Origin: Kalaharituber pfeilii
Taxonomy: Eukaryota > Ascomycota > Pezizomycetes > Pezizales > Pezizaceae
DNA: 64,000 bases
Assembly (NCBI GenBank): GCA_015179045.1
Contig: WHUZ01000071.1
Location: 62,001-126,000 of the forward strand
Reading direction: 5' to 3'
The notes beneath the pieces are model-generated. The model had not been told where the DNA came from. It did no database searches and worked only from the letters and a program-made list of their open reading frames with translations. Position numbers and translations under genes: made by a program. Shown here piece by piece: positions 47,882 through 59,493 of the stretch; the first letter of the stretch is position 1, and the number at the start of each line of letters is the position of its first letter.

Positions 47882-48228
47882 TACTCGCGTGCCACCCTGT
47901 GGGCTATGGCGGGGATTTAGGGTACGTGATACATACTTGACTAAAGTCGTAGACCGCTGCTGTTTAAAATTCTAGATATATGGAACATTCTACTCATTTA
48001 AATAGTCAAACAATCTGGTAAACGCTGGCCTTGGTTCACCTGGATAGCTGTGGAGGGATTCGTGTGATTGGCTTAATCCTGCCTGAATGGCCTGGCCTGG
48101 CCTGGCCTGGCCTGGCCTGTCCTGTTGGATTCATTGAATCATCACTTGGTTATTTCTTTTCCTTTGTTATTCCTTTTACTTCCTCATGTACTTCATCTCA
48201 CCATAGCCCACAGGGCGGCACGTGAGTA
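47882..48228. mobile_element. Inner TA-flanked element, 26-bp inverted repeats
   Basis: The left terminus 47884-47909 begins CTCGCGTGCC. The inverted copy is at 48201-48226, with 24 of 26 identical and both differences transitions. TA borders each side, and the element is 343 bp. It sits inside the larger element and carries a (GGCCT)n tract (48,089-48,119). Size, termini and lack of coding sequence fit a MITE. Confidence 0.65.
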
Positions 48229-48260
48229 ATTTCTTACTGTGGCAGAAGTGGACCATGGTT

Positions 48261-48317
48261 GTTCCCGTGCCCAGACTCTCTTGGCACGCTTAAATAAGAG
48301 AGTCTGGGCACGAGAAC
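48261..48317. repeat. Long hairpin, 22-bp arms
   Basis: Arms at 48261-48282 and 48296-48317 pair over 22 bp with one mismatch, leaving a 13-nt loop. Weaker complementarity (accatg/catggt) extends the stem outward. It lies within the larger element, just right of the inner one, and may be a third foldback insert. Confidence 0.7.
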
Positions 48318-50742
48318 AGAGCATGGTATGCTATTTTACTGTGTATCTTTTATTCCTTTATTTTGTAGTTAGTCTTGTCATAGTGCATTCCTGTACTTAG
48401 TAATACCAATATTGCACCAAAGAGCGCGCGTTTGTGTTTTACCTCTTGAGTGAGTGAATACGGTATGATATGCTGCGGGCAGCACTGCGTGAGAAAAACA
48501 CCGCGGCCAGTGCACGACCCCACAGCCAAATAAACTTCGCCATGGATCGTCCAGCGGCGTGGAAGTATTGATATTGCTCTCCTTCTCCTCTGCACCTTTT
48601 CGCGTTTGTCTAGAAAACTAAAGCACCAGCAATTCTGACCTGTTGTGCTATCGCTGGCCAGTGAGGAACCATCGGCACATGTCATCATCAAATGTCTCGG
48701 CAAAAGTATTACCGCTCAGTTTCAAACCGTGCTACTGCAGCAATAAACTACGCATGAATAGCGTATGGCACCCTGAAGGGAAAGGATAGGAAAGGGAAAA
48801 AATAAATAAAAAAACATAATATCTGGATGGTAGTTAAACTCTGGGGCATGAAAACGATAAGTTTTGCTCCTACTCACAAATGCCTTTCACTCCGCCCCCA
48901 TCTCCAAGGAGCCAAATATGATATGCGACCACTGGCAGTAGAGAGCTCTTCATCATGCACCGGCATACATATTGCAGAGGCGAACTCTATAAGGCATGGC
49001 CTGGTAGGACACAGCATCACAAATGACGATGGCAGTCGTCACAAATGAGAACATCAACCAACTTGTAATTGTTCTGTTTTGGATTTAAGTTATACCTTAG
49101 TTTTATTCTTGACACAGTGGATGTTAACCGCCTCGAAAAGGCTAATGTCATATGATCGTTTTCGAAACTTTCTAGATTGCTATGCAAGGCTAACGATTCT
49201 AAACATGGAAGTCTCGCACCAAGAAATGATGTGTAAACTGGCGTATATCTGAAACCGGGAACAATGCCCTACGGTCTGGGGCATGAGAGTATCCCTGCGA
49301 CTGCGATATATGGTGAGGCACACATTAAGTATTTGCAAAAGTGTCCCGTGTGCTTGTGTGTGTGTCCAAAAGGTCAGCCTAAGCAATGTAGGAGTGTGGA
49401 TCAACATATGCAGTTGTTAGGCGCAGTCGCGGACCGGATGGTCGGCACAAGACAGGGGGGCGAGGGAGAATACTGTCCGATTCTGGCACTGAATGGAAAA
49501 CTCTCTCCAACTTCTAGGGCAGGAAAAGCCGCTCCAGCCTATGTCGTACCTGTTTTGTGCTTTGTTTCCAATATGGTTGACAACCGAAGTGGGCCCAAGG
49601 AGGATTCTGTTTGAAGGCTGAGAGTTTCCCTAGCTAAGATGCAGTTGGAGCCTGAACGAGAATAGGTTGGAGCTTAGTCTGGCTGCAGTTGGAGTGGAAT
49701 AACCAAGGCGGTGAAATTCAACTCGAATTGAAGACTGCGCGAAGAAGATGCAATTCACATACCCTGGTCTCATGTCCCACAGTATCCTAACGTTTTGCCA
49801 AGTAGACTTCTCCCCGGTTGCTATTTCTTCTTCCGGCCCTGCGCCATAAAAGTACCCACAATGATCATCCTGCTGATCTCTCTCACAGGACTGGAAACCT
49901 TTCTGGATTCAACTGAACCCTTACGGGTGGTGGGGGGAGGGAATGCAACCGGAATAATAATTGGGTATGCCTGCCAGAAACTGCATGGAGATTGCATTAG
50001 GCTCTGTAGCCAACAACTTCAAGTTCTGCATGCATGTCTCGTTCACTCAGAAGGATGTTGTTGCGATTGACATGAAAGATACCCAGACCATATGATTTTC
50101 TTTGTCTTTTGCCTGCAGAGGCTGCCGCTTCTTCTCTGGGTTGAATGCAAAGTAATTGATGTGTCAATGTTCTGAGAAACTCAGGGGCGGTGGTAAACTT
50201 TATCTCTTGGACAAATGGACATTATAGGCTGTGATATCATGTGACCTTATCCAGCTGTGGGCTGGGATAGGGATGCGTCGGCTCGGCCGCTCGATGTCCC
50301 TGTTTCGGCGTCAACATGGCTTACAAATGTACAACTGTGCAATGGCCGTCAGATTGTCAGAGATATAGCGCAGGGCTGAATACAACATCCTCAAAATCGA
50401 CAAATGAAGAAATAGGAGCAACCAACTGACGCTTGGCGTATGCTTTATCGCCGTCCACCGCCCCCGCCCCGCCCCCGCCCCCCGCCCCGCGCTTCACCGC
50501 ACGTACGATGTGTGCTCTACACGTTTCCCCGGACTGCCGACACCTACAACAGCCATCCAGTTGTGCAGGCCCATTGGACCGACGCATGCAAACATGCGGC
50601 ATGAACGCACCAACTTGCCTCGCGCGGTGTGCTCAGAGCATCTTGTGTACATATGGGATGAGTACCAGAGTACCAGTACTGAGCGTTAGTTATCGGTCTT
50701 AGATTGCGTTGTGTTAAATGCGCCTTGCTGAAACTACTGTGC

Positions 50743-50767
50743 GGGGGGGGGGGGGGGGGGGGGGGGG
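50743..50767 (+). repeat. G25 homopolymer
   Basis: Twenty-five consecutive G residues. Further G-rich blocks lie at 50,863-50,890 and 51,013-51,043. The length is unlikely to be exact in any assembly. Confidence 0.85.
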
Positions 50768-51177
50768 CGTGCTAGTAAAATGGGGTGCAGTGGAGCCAGG
50801 AAGATCGTCAGGCACTGAGAAATCTCCGAGAGCCGTCAGACCCTGTGGTTGGCGGTGTGCGGGGCGGGGGGGGGGGGGTGGAGGGTGGGGACTGTGTGCT
50901 GTTGTGACAGCATAGGAGCAGCAGCGCAGGCGTGCAGGCCGCCCGCGATGATGTAAATTCGCACTCCAGCAGCTGAGCGCCGGGCATTGTTGGGGCTCGC
51001 CCTGGCAGGCGGGTGGGGGGGGAGGGGGGGAGGGGGGGGAGAGGGGCTCACGCAGCCGCCCGCAGAGGCCGGGCGTGCCAATGGGGGACGCAGGAGTGGA
51101 GGCCGCCCGCAGCGCGGCATGCACCGTCACGTAGCTGCACAGCGCCGCAGCGCCTAGGGCGCACTCGGTTGGCCGTG

Positions 51178-51560
51178 GCGCCGGCGCAGCAGAGCAGCAG
51201 CAGCAGCAGCAGCAGCGGCCTGTGACCTGGCTGCCCGCATCTCGACTCGACTCGACTCGACTCGAAGCTGCGGGTGCATGAACGCAGGTGGCGTGCGGCG
51301 GGTCGGGCGCTGCGTGTGGCCCCGCGACCCCCGACCCCCGACCCCGACCCCCGACCCCCGACCCCCGACCCCGACCCCCCGACCCCCCGACCCCTCGGCC
51401 CCCCGGCGCCCGCTGCCCTGAGCCAGCCCAGGCCAGGCCAGGCAAGCAAGGCAGGGCCAGGCAAGCAAGGCAGGGCCAGGCAAGCAAGGCAGGGCCAGGC
51501 AGGGCCAGGCAGGGCAAGCCCAGGCAGCCACGAGCCCACGAGACCCGCCGCCGCCGCCGC
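51178..51560 (+). repeat. GC-rich repeat block upstream of the UBE2O gene
   Basis: In order: (CAG)n at 51,193-51,215; pentamer (CGACT)n at 51,241-51,265; (CCCCGA)-type repeat at 51,325-51,398; three 19-bp copies of CAGGCAAGCAAGGCAGGGC (51,436-51,492); a CCG triplet tract near 51,546. The minus strand of the third block is a run of GGGGTCG units that could form G-quadruplexes. Confidence 0.8.
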
Positions 51561-51991
51561 CACCGCTGCCCCACCGACTGCCCTCCCGCCCCGCCCCACA
51601 GCCAGGCGCTGCACGCTGCTGCTAGCGATTTTCGTCGAGGGCAGCGCTAGCACCCGTAGCACCCCGTCGCACCCGGCATTGCCATTCGCCAGCGGAGAGT
51701 GAGAGAGAGAGAGTGAGAGAGAGAGTCCAGCGTCCTTTTCTTCTTTGCCGTTCTGCCCTTTTACCCCTCACGCGAGCTGCAAACTCTCTGGCCGCCCCAT
51801 CCACCCCGCCAGCCTCGCTGCTGCCCCGTCGGCCCCAATCTCCCCCACATTGTGCAGCCCAGCAGCCGTCCGCAGACACTTTTGCCACAGACGCCGCGAC
51901 CTGGTTTGCAACAGCTTGCCCGCAACACAGACCCCCGAGATCACTGAGCTTTGCACGCGTGATGCAGAATCAACGTCAGAGGGAAGCAACC

Positions 51992-54900
51992 ATGGCGACT
52001 CTCGAGGTGCAACCGGCAAGAACGGTGGGTGCTTGAACTCTTTGTGGGAGTGTGGTGTGCCGGGCAGACCTGAGCAAGAAACGGACGTATGCAGTGGAAA
52101 CAAGTGTTTGCTGACTTCCGGAATTGGACAACGCAGATCTTTCAGGACGATACGATTGCCCTGAAATCGAATCCCCAGATCATTGGCGTTGCTACGGTGA
52201 GTGAGATCGTGTGGAACGGACGCCGCCTATCGGACATCGACTGACCATATCTGCATGATAGATGACATGGCATGAGGTACGCTTCCCACAGCTACAAGTT
52301 AGTGATTGCATGGGTCGTTGAGTTAACAGGACAATCCATGAGGACAGCATGACGAAGGCTCTTTCGAAGATACCGACGAAGTCGTTGCCGGAGAAAATGT
52401 CACTGACGCGGCGATGGAGAGCTTCATGCTCACTGGGGGACAGGTACAGAGCCAACCTTCTATCCATATTTTGACGTCATCACTAACTTCCTTTTACGAA
52501 TCAAGCCACCTCAGCATCATCTAGTGTTTCAGCCAGCGTCGCCGGCGTATTCGTTGCAGCTCGTCCGCGAATGTGATGTTGTCCTTCTCGACCGGGCGTT
52601 TGCATTTGGCAACGTTGTAAAACGAAGCCCCATGGATGCGATATCGGGGACGGTCATAAATGTTGATCTAAATGCAAACATTGTACATTGCTTCATAGAA
52701 AACGATCAGAGGGCAGGATTGGAGGAGCAAGGCTCCAATGCCGCAGTACCTTCAAGCAATTTCAGTGGGGGCGTCGGTTCGGTAAGGGATGTGCCGGATG
52801 ACGAACTTAGGCTAGCTACCGAATGGGACGAAGGGGCTTTCGTTATCTGGAAAAATTGCTGGCTTGGGATGATTGAACGGATTGAATACAATGTGGCGCT
52901 GAAATTGTCAAATGGCTCTGTAGTCATTCCGGAAGATTGTTCATCACTTGAAGTGCCAGTAGGCATACCGGGGATGGAGCCCGCGGTGGCCAGAGCACGC
53001 CAATAAGTGGAAGCAACCGTTCTAGAAGTGCTCCAAGCAGAGGACGCCAGCCTTCAACCGGCTCTACAGACCCTCAACCACAGACTACAAAGCCACATTC
53101 TGTCCCAGCACCAGTAATGATGACTGTTGGGCAGCAGATTGTCACCAAAAAAGGCAACCTAAGGAAGGGTAAATGGATCTTTGGAGCGTATGACCCGAAC
53201 GTCCCACCAATAGGTGTGGTGGTTGACGTGCAGGTGGCATACATGGGGATTAATTGGTGCTGTCAGAACATAGCAGTGGATGAATTTGTTGCTGTGTCTA
53301 CCCCCCCAACATGGTTAGAGTCGAACGACTTACAAAATCTGCGGCCTTACAAGACATCTACAAGAGGACTGAGAACTCCTGAGACGGGCTTTGGTGTCGC
53401 GAACGCTGCGGTAGGAGACAAGGTTCGATTCAAGAACCTTGACGAAGCAGTGAAAAAGTATGATGGGCGGTCAGTGGAGGAGGGTGGTTTAGGGAAGGGC
53501 AAGGTCATAAAGATACCTAGGGCTGAAAGCTTAGGATTCGATGTCAACACGTTTATTGTTGAGATGACAACAAGCTGGGTGGATGTACAATGGCAGGACC
53601 TCACAGTGACAAGGCACTTATCAAGAGAACTAACGCAATACCCCAACGTGGACGAGCATGAGCTTTGGCCTGGCGAGATTGTCATTGTGAAGACTGATAC
53701 GGGCGAGGATTCTTCTATAAATACCCCACCTCCGCCATCTACAGCAGCCCGACCTACGACCCATTCTGAAGATGATATGTCTGATACTTCTCAAGATCTT
53801 CCCCCAGAAATAGTAACACCAAAGAAGGTTGGTGTAGTTCAATTTGTTGATGCAAAGGAAAGAGTCGCAAAGGTTCGATGGTTTGCGAACCCGAAAATGG
53901 AGCTTGCAGGAACATTCTTGGTGCCCGGTTCCACAACAGGACAGCTCCGGGAGGAGGTTGAGGAAGTGAGCTTTTACGAAGTGGTGGCACATCAGGCATT
54001 AAGCATAAGGAGGGGGGATTTTGTCATTTTATTACCGGAAACCAGGCCGCGGGAGGCATCCGAAGCACAGGAGCAGACTGAGGACACTAATTCAAACAGT
54101 GCAAGTCAAGCGTCACAGGTATTTAGGCAGTTGGCGTTCCTTGCCAATATGGCCAGTTCGCCAATCGCCAGTCTTCAGGCAATATCCAACTTTTTCTCGA
54201 CGCTGCGCAGCCAGGAATCGCAGGGCAACAATGAAATGCGGTTGGTCAATCAGAACGAGCACTTCGCATTCATGGATGAACCGACAGAATGGTTTGGGGA
54301 AGTAGTTGACTTGGGCCTGGACGGCTTGGTTACAGTGAGGCTTGGGGCTCTAGATCAACCAAGAGATGTCAAGCTTCCTATAGAGAGGTTGACTGTGATC
54401 CTCAGTGAGCCTTCAGATATTGACGGGTGGGATTCAGAGGATGATGAAAGCACAGATGATGATTACGACAGCCAGGAAGATGATGACATTTGGAACGATC
54501 CAATGATTGAGGAAAGTGTTGTCTATGAAGGCGGTGTGAGGTTAGATAATGACGATGGAGATGACGCATGGTTAACGGATCCAGATGACGATATGGACTT
54601 GGACCGGCCGGGGACCGGTGGTGGAGGAGGAAGCATATTGAACTTTGGGAATGAAGATGCGATCATGTCGGATCCCATCGATGCCGTTAGTCATGGAGCG
54701 ATCATGAGTCCACCATCGTCACAGTCATCGTCCCAAGAGTCTGTTCCCGAGCAAGTTCCTGTACTTTCTCAACAACATACATCAAGTCAGCCTGAGCCGG
54801 AGGCCTTCAAGATACCTGAAGGTGCAGAGAAGCCGCCAGGGTTCGCCATTCTCGAGACGGAGATACCAGCAGACCACGCCTTTGCTTCAACTCCACCCAC

Positions 54901-55943
54901 GGACATGGATGCCAACGTTCTCCGCCGCGTTCATAAAGAGCACAACATCCTCCGCACTTCTCTCCCCGAAGGCATTCTCGTCCGCACCTGGGAATCGCGC
55001 CTCGATCTCCTCCGCGTCCTCATAATTGGCCCCCTCAACACTCCATACGAGCTAGCTCCCTTCGTTTTTGACTTTCATCTCGGCCCCGAATTCCCTAGCG
55101 GGCCTCCTCATGGCTATTTCCATTCCTGGACAGGTGGGGTTGGACGGGTGAATCCGAATTTGTACGAGGAAGGGAAGATTTGCTTGAGCTTGCTGGGGAC
55201 GTGGCACGCACAGAGTTACAGCGAGGGCTGGACGATTGGGTCAAGTATTTTGCAGTTGTTGGTGAGCTTGATGGGGTTGGTGTTGGTGAGGGAACCATAT
55301 TATAGTGAGTATTACCCTTATTGAAATTTTGATCTCGTTACATGTTTTCTTTGTGGTATATGATGACTAGAGCGCATTTGGCTCGAGTATACTTTGTAGG
55401 GTATGGCTGCTGGGCTTATCAATCCGCTCGCCATTTATTCCTGTCCTCAACCGTTCTGGTTGGTAGGGCTTGGAAAGGTGGGAGGAAGGGTGGCGTGGCA
55501 CCATGCTTTCTACATGGTATCGATGAGGAAAATCTCTGCTACCTTTTAGTTTTTGTCTGATGAAATGCCACACACCCCTTATTCTACCCCACACCAATCA
55601 TATTCAATTTATGTTCACGAGGCGGGTTGGTTAACGTGGAATCTACACTCTAGATGAAGCCGGCTTCGCAATCTACGTCAACACCACCGAAGCCTCCATC
55701 AACTCGCTCCTGTACAGCGAAAAAGCCTACACTCTAGCGCGGGGTTTCATCAAACGCGTTCTTACCCGCCCTGTCGCCGGTTTCGAAGAGGAAATTGGCT
55801 GGCTTTACCTTCCCGAGTGCGAAAAGCACGGGGGTATGGGATTGCTGAGAAAGGTGGTCGAAGGGATGAGGAAGGTGGTGAGGAGGAGCGAGAGGAGAGG
55901 CGAAGGTGAGGGCATGCCGCAGGATATTGGAACGGAGGGGTAG
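51992..55943 (+). CDS. UBE2O-like giant E2/E3 ubiquitin-conjugating enzyme (frame breaks)
   Basis: Exons 51992-52024, 52146-52196, 52262-52276 (15 nt, MTWHE), 52348-52443, 52506-55304 and 55654-55943, about 1,100 aa. The N-terminal SH3-like repeats (FVIWKNCWLGMIERI, GAYDPNVPPIGVVVDV, WFGEVVDLGLDGLVTVRLG) and acidic linker match UBE2O. The UBC domain near 54,960-55,304 has ILVRTWESRLDLLRVLIIGP, RVNPNLYEEGKICLSLLGTW with the catalytic Cys, and EPYYNEAGF across the last junction. UBE2O-type hybrids ubiquitinate orphan ribosomal and nuclear proteins without a separate E3. Between 52,958 and 53,084 the frame changes. One missing G in GGGG (52970-52973) or an intron from GTAGGC at 52959 would both explain it. 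The stop at 55941 may also be premature (GGGG at 55937-55940), since RVSAGALVLLRRHLDALEG follows in the next frame. Upstream in-frame ATG 51962 is possible, but 51992 has the better context. Confidence 0.85.
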
Positions 55944-56294
55944 GAAGAGTTAGCGCGGGGGCGCTGGTGCTGTTGAGGAGGCATTTGGACGCGTTGGAGG
56001 GGATTTTGGAGGAGAATTTAAGGAAGGTTAAGAGCGGGGAGGGAGAGGGGGGGTGTAGGCAGTGGTGGGGTGGTGCGATTCAATGCGCCTGCTTGGGTGC
56101 TTTATGCAAAATCCATGATATTCTATTTTCTTTAAATGGATATTTTCCTTTCTTCCCCCTCTGTTTTCCTTTTTTCCCTTTTCTTTTCTTTTTCTTTTTT
56201 TTTTTTTTTTTTGTTTTCATGATTATGTCGGTATAGAAGTAATGATTTATAGCCATGTGTTAACGATTGGTAACTTGGGATTTTTACGATTTTC

Positions 56295-56328
<34 letters not shown>

Positions 56329-57292
56329 ACCCTCTTATTTATTATTATAAAATTTTTTGTTTTTCCTCCTAATTTTTGCCGTGGGGGCGGCGGGCATAAT
56401 CAATTGTTCTTTTTTATTTTTCTTTATTTTTCTTTTTTTTTTCCCCCACCCTTTCTCCTAATTGTTATTTATTTGTTTGAGTAAGGTAACTTTCATTTTT
56501 TATTTATTTATTTTTATTTTATTTTTATTTTTGTCTTTGGTTTTTTTTTTTTTTTTGGTGTGTCTCTGCATACATACCTTGTATCCAACAAATCCCCCCC
56601 CTCTCTTTTTTTTTTTTTTTTTCACTTAGGAGGTGGTGCTGGGGAGAGGTGGGCGCGTTTGGAAAATATATAAACTTTGATTTCACAGGGTCTCTCTTTC
56701 TCTCTTTCTTTCTTAAAAAAAAAGAAAAAAAAAAAGAAAAGGCGCCCTTTTCTGCTGCCATCCCACCTCCTTTTGTCTATATGGGTATGTATATTACAGA
56801 ACTCTGTATATGTATGTATGTATAGGTTCCTAGCTCAATGAAGGAAAAAAGTACAAGTTTAGGGAATACGGGACAAAAAACGGAGACTTCTTTACCCTGA
56901 AATGAAAGAGTTTGGTTTTGACTTGACAATGTTGTTTTTTTTTGTAAAAAAAAACCTCGTTTTTTACAATCGTGAGTATTCGAACATTTCAATTCTAAAT
57001 GGCGGGCGCAAGTACAACAGTTCTCTCATCCAGAAGCGCACACAAAGAATTCTATTTCACACATCTTTTTATAGTTATCCCCAGCCCAACACCCGATTCA
57101 ACCCAGTGTAAGCCCTACCTAACCTGCGTAAACACATCAAATAACCTCCAACAAAACCAAACCAACCATCTTAACTACTAATTTGATATGAACTACTATA
57201 CTATAGCCGTTGCAGAACCTCATCGATTTTTGAAAAACCGCGACAAAGTGTAAGGGAACAAAAACGAAAAAAAAAAAAAAAAGAAATCCATT
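55944..57292. other. 1.35-kb convergent spacer, T-rich
   Basis: The first 110 bp probably still encode the UBE2O C-terminus in a shifted frame. The rest is dominated by T and CTTTT tracts (56,160-56,720) with long T runs, then ordinary AT-rich sequence. Transcripts of UBE2O (plus) and eIF3f (minus) should end here. Confidence 0.6.
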
Positions 57293-58884
57293 TCACATTA
57301 TATACTCCTCAAAAGTACCGCATACCCAACCCCAACAAAAGCCAAACCAAGCGTCCCGAATCTTCAGCCACCTAAAACTCAACCGGCTCCCTCCTTCCCC
57401 TCCCCCTCCCCCTTCCCCCCCTATTCCCCCCCCTGCCACCTCTCCTTCCGCCCTCTGGCACCTCCCCCTCCTTCTCCCCCCTTCCCCGCCATCCTCCCTT
57501 TCCGCCCCCCCAAACGCTATCCCCGCCAACCTATTCCCCAAATCGATCTGCGTCCTAATTGTATTTGCTAGATAACTGACCAACAACACATCCTGTACAT
57601 GCACATTGAACATCCTTTCCACCTCTTCCGCGCTCACCTTGGGCGCCAAACTCAGCGTGTTGAGCAGGAACTTTCCTATCGCCGTTGTCGCAGGGGACTT
57701 TGCGTTCTCCACGGCCGGGGATGTTGTCGAGGGGTCGTCCTCGGCCTCGGTCAGCGACGAGATGATACCCGAGACGTATATGCTGACGCGGTCGAGCATG
57801 TCCAGCACGTCGCCGATGGCGCGCTCAAGGGCGTGCACGTCCGTCATCACCTTTGCCGTTCGCGAGGGGTCGTTTTTGGCAGAAGCTATGGTCTCGAGGC
57901 CGGATTTCTCGGCATCTGCATACCGCATTTCGTGCGGGACAGGGAGGAAAAGGCATGAGTCGGCGGCGCGGTCGGGGGTGATGCCGACGGGTGCGGAGAT
58001 GTATGTCCGTACGGAGATGTCTTGGCCAGGGACTGTGGAGAGGGTCAGGTGGACGGCAGGGTGAGGGAAGGTTCCGGTTTCGGCAGAGGCGTAGAAGTTT
58101 TGGATCAGGGCGGAAAAGGTGTTGAGGAACGGGGATGTGGCGTACCACCCAACAAGGACCTCGCGGGGGTTGGCTTTGAGGTGTAGGTTAAGCATGGTTT
58201 TGTGGTAATCCATGTCCACTTCGACCTGTGATTGGGATGACGGAGATGTTAGTAAATGCATGGGTAGTGACCAGTTGGTCACTGTGCGTTCAATTTCCAA
58301 CATTCATCCTTGTTTGGAACTTCGGCTTTCACCCTTGTCAGATCCCAGCTCTTGTTACCCTGATGTCACCATCCCTCATCCTTGCCCATATCTTCCCATC
58401 CCAACACCCCCCGACACCCTAACTTCACCCCCTTCCAATATTATAAAACAGATAAGCAAAAAGGGTCGCCAACCTGTTCCTGAGACTCATTATGCCCAAC
58501 CGCAAACGAATTCCTAATCTCGACCTCACTCCCATCCTCGCTGCGGACGCCCAGCAGCGTCCCAATTACCCTTTCCTGGCCCTCATTTCGTCGTAGGCTG
58601 TGGTCTAGCATGGAGAACAGTGCCTGTCCACCACATTGGACCGTTAGCATCACTCCGTCTCCTAGAACTCTCGGGTGATGGGCTGAGGGCAGTGGAGAGG
58701 GGGGAGAGGGGTATTGGGATAGCTATAGTTGGGGGAGGGATGGACAGCCGGGAAGGGAGGGCCGCACCTGAGGATGGATAATAACATTCAGTGGGGCGGT
58801 CGACACCGACCCCTGATATGCACTTGAAACCGGAGCCACAGGAAGGGGCCTGGCGAGGTGAATGAAGGAGTCTTTGTCCGCCAT
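57293..58884 (-). CDS. eif3f: Translation initiation factor eIF3 subunit f (MPN domain)
   Basis: Three exons, 58884-58768, 58623-58474 and 58225-57293. The start [18 protein letters not shown] leads to [20 protein letters not shown], then [43 protein letters not shown] and EVLVGWYAT, the MPN- core of eIF3f. The second half has [15 protein letters not shown] and [23 protein letters not shown], as in fungal eIF3f. The subunit belongs to the eIF3 octamer on the 40S ribosome. Like other eIF3f it lacks the full metal-binding JAMM motif. The final 75 codons as read become Trp- and Phe-rich, which is odd. One extra G in the preceding G runs gives a GRG-type tail stopping at 57,372-57,374. I therefore suspect the C-terminus shown is frameshifted. 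Confidence 0.9.
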
Positions 58885-59493
58885 GATTGCTTGGTGAGTC
58901 TAGCCGATAACGCTTCTTGTCGAGTGCTATGGTTCCCGTCGGTATCGTAGTAAGCCGTGGCTTTGAGTGTACAGCAACTCTCGCAGAGAAGTGTGTATAG
59001 ATAAAGGAATGATCGATGGGGTCTCCCTCGGGGCTCGCGATCGAACTGGGTATAGTGTGGTCCCTGCTGTGAATTGGGGGGGGGGGAGCACGCGAGATGG
59101 CGGTGGGCTGCGGGGGGGCTGCTGAGCTGCTGGGTACTTTTTCGGTTGCTGCCCTTCAGACTTTTTTCGCCCAGCACCGCATCCAACTTTCGTGCTGCCC
59201 GCCGCGGAGGGATGTAAATCTTGGCGCCAAGGCGGGGCAAACCCTGAGGCGGGCCATCACGTGGCTGGTGTGGCTGGTGTGGCTAGGGCGGAACGGGGCT
59301 AGTGCGGCGCAAAAAGCACTGCGCGGCTTCGGGACAGCAGCGGATGCCAGCTGCTGTGGAGAGTAGGCGATTGAGCGGACCGGAGTCGGACTGGACTGGA
59401 CTGGATTGGACGCCCGACAGGATTGGACGCGGCTGGACGAACAATTGCTGTCTGTAGTACCTGAGGGACATACATCGAAGGCACCAAGCTGAG
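58885..59493. promoter_or_regulatory. Shared divergent promoter, eIF3f / UTP25
   Basis: 609 bp between start codons, GC-rich near the middle, with CACGTGGC at about 59,258, a duplicated ctggtgtgg (59,265-59,283) and ggactggactgg repeats near 59,390. The shadow ORFs on both strands carry no domain. Confidence 0.55.

Larger units (their letters stand above)
47465..48465. mobile_element. TA-flanked element with 41-bp terminal inverted repeats
   Basis: The left terminus 47467-47507 begins CCGTATTCACTCAC. Its reverse complement is at 48423-48463, with 39 of 41 positions identical and both differences C/T transitions. Each end is bordered by TA, as expected for Tc1/mariner-type insertion. The 997-bp interior has no transposase. 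Instead it holds a retroelement-like fragment, a second inverted-repeat element and a hairpin. It is therefore best called a non-autonomous or chimeric element. The family is inferred only from the TA duplication. Confidence 0.7.
45953..51991. other. 6-kb GC-rich spacer, repeats and element relics, no host gene
   Basis: The EAF promoter lies at the left and the UBE2O leader at the right. In between I see simple repeats, homopolymers, nested inverted repeats and one retroelement-like relic (listed separately). Large ORFs on both strands at 46.7-47.5 and 50.7-52.1 kb arise from GC-rich repeats. Their low-complexity translations lack any domain. Confidence 0.65.

Noticed and set aside
50714..51702. 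Large overlapping ORFs on both strands (up to 286 codons)
   Set aside because: They come from GC-rich simple repeats; translations are low complexity with no domain or splice logic.
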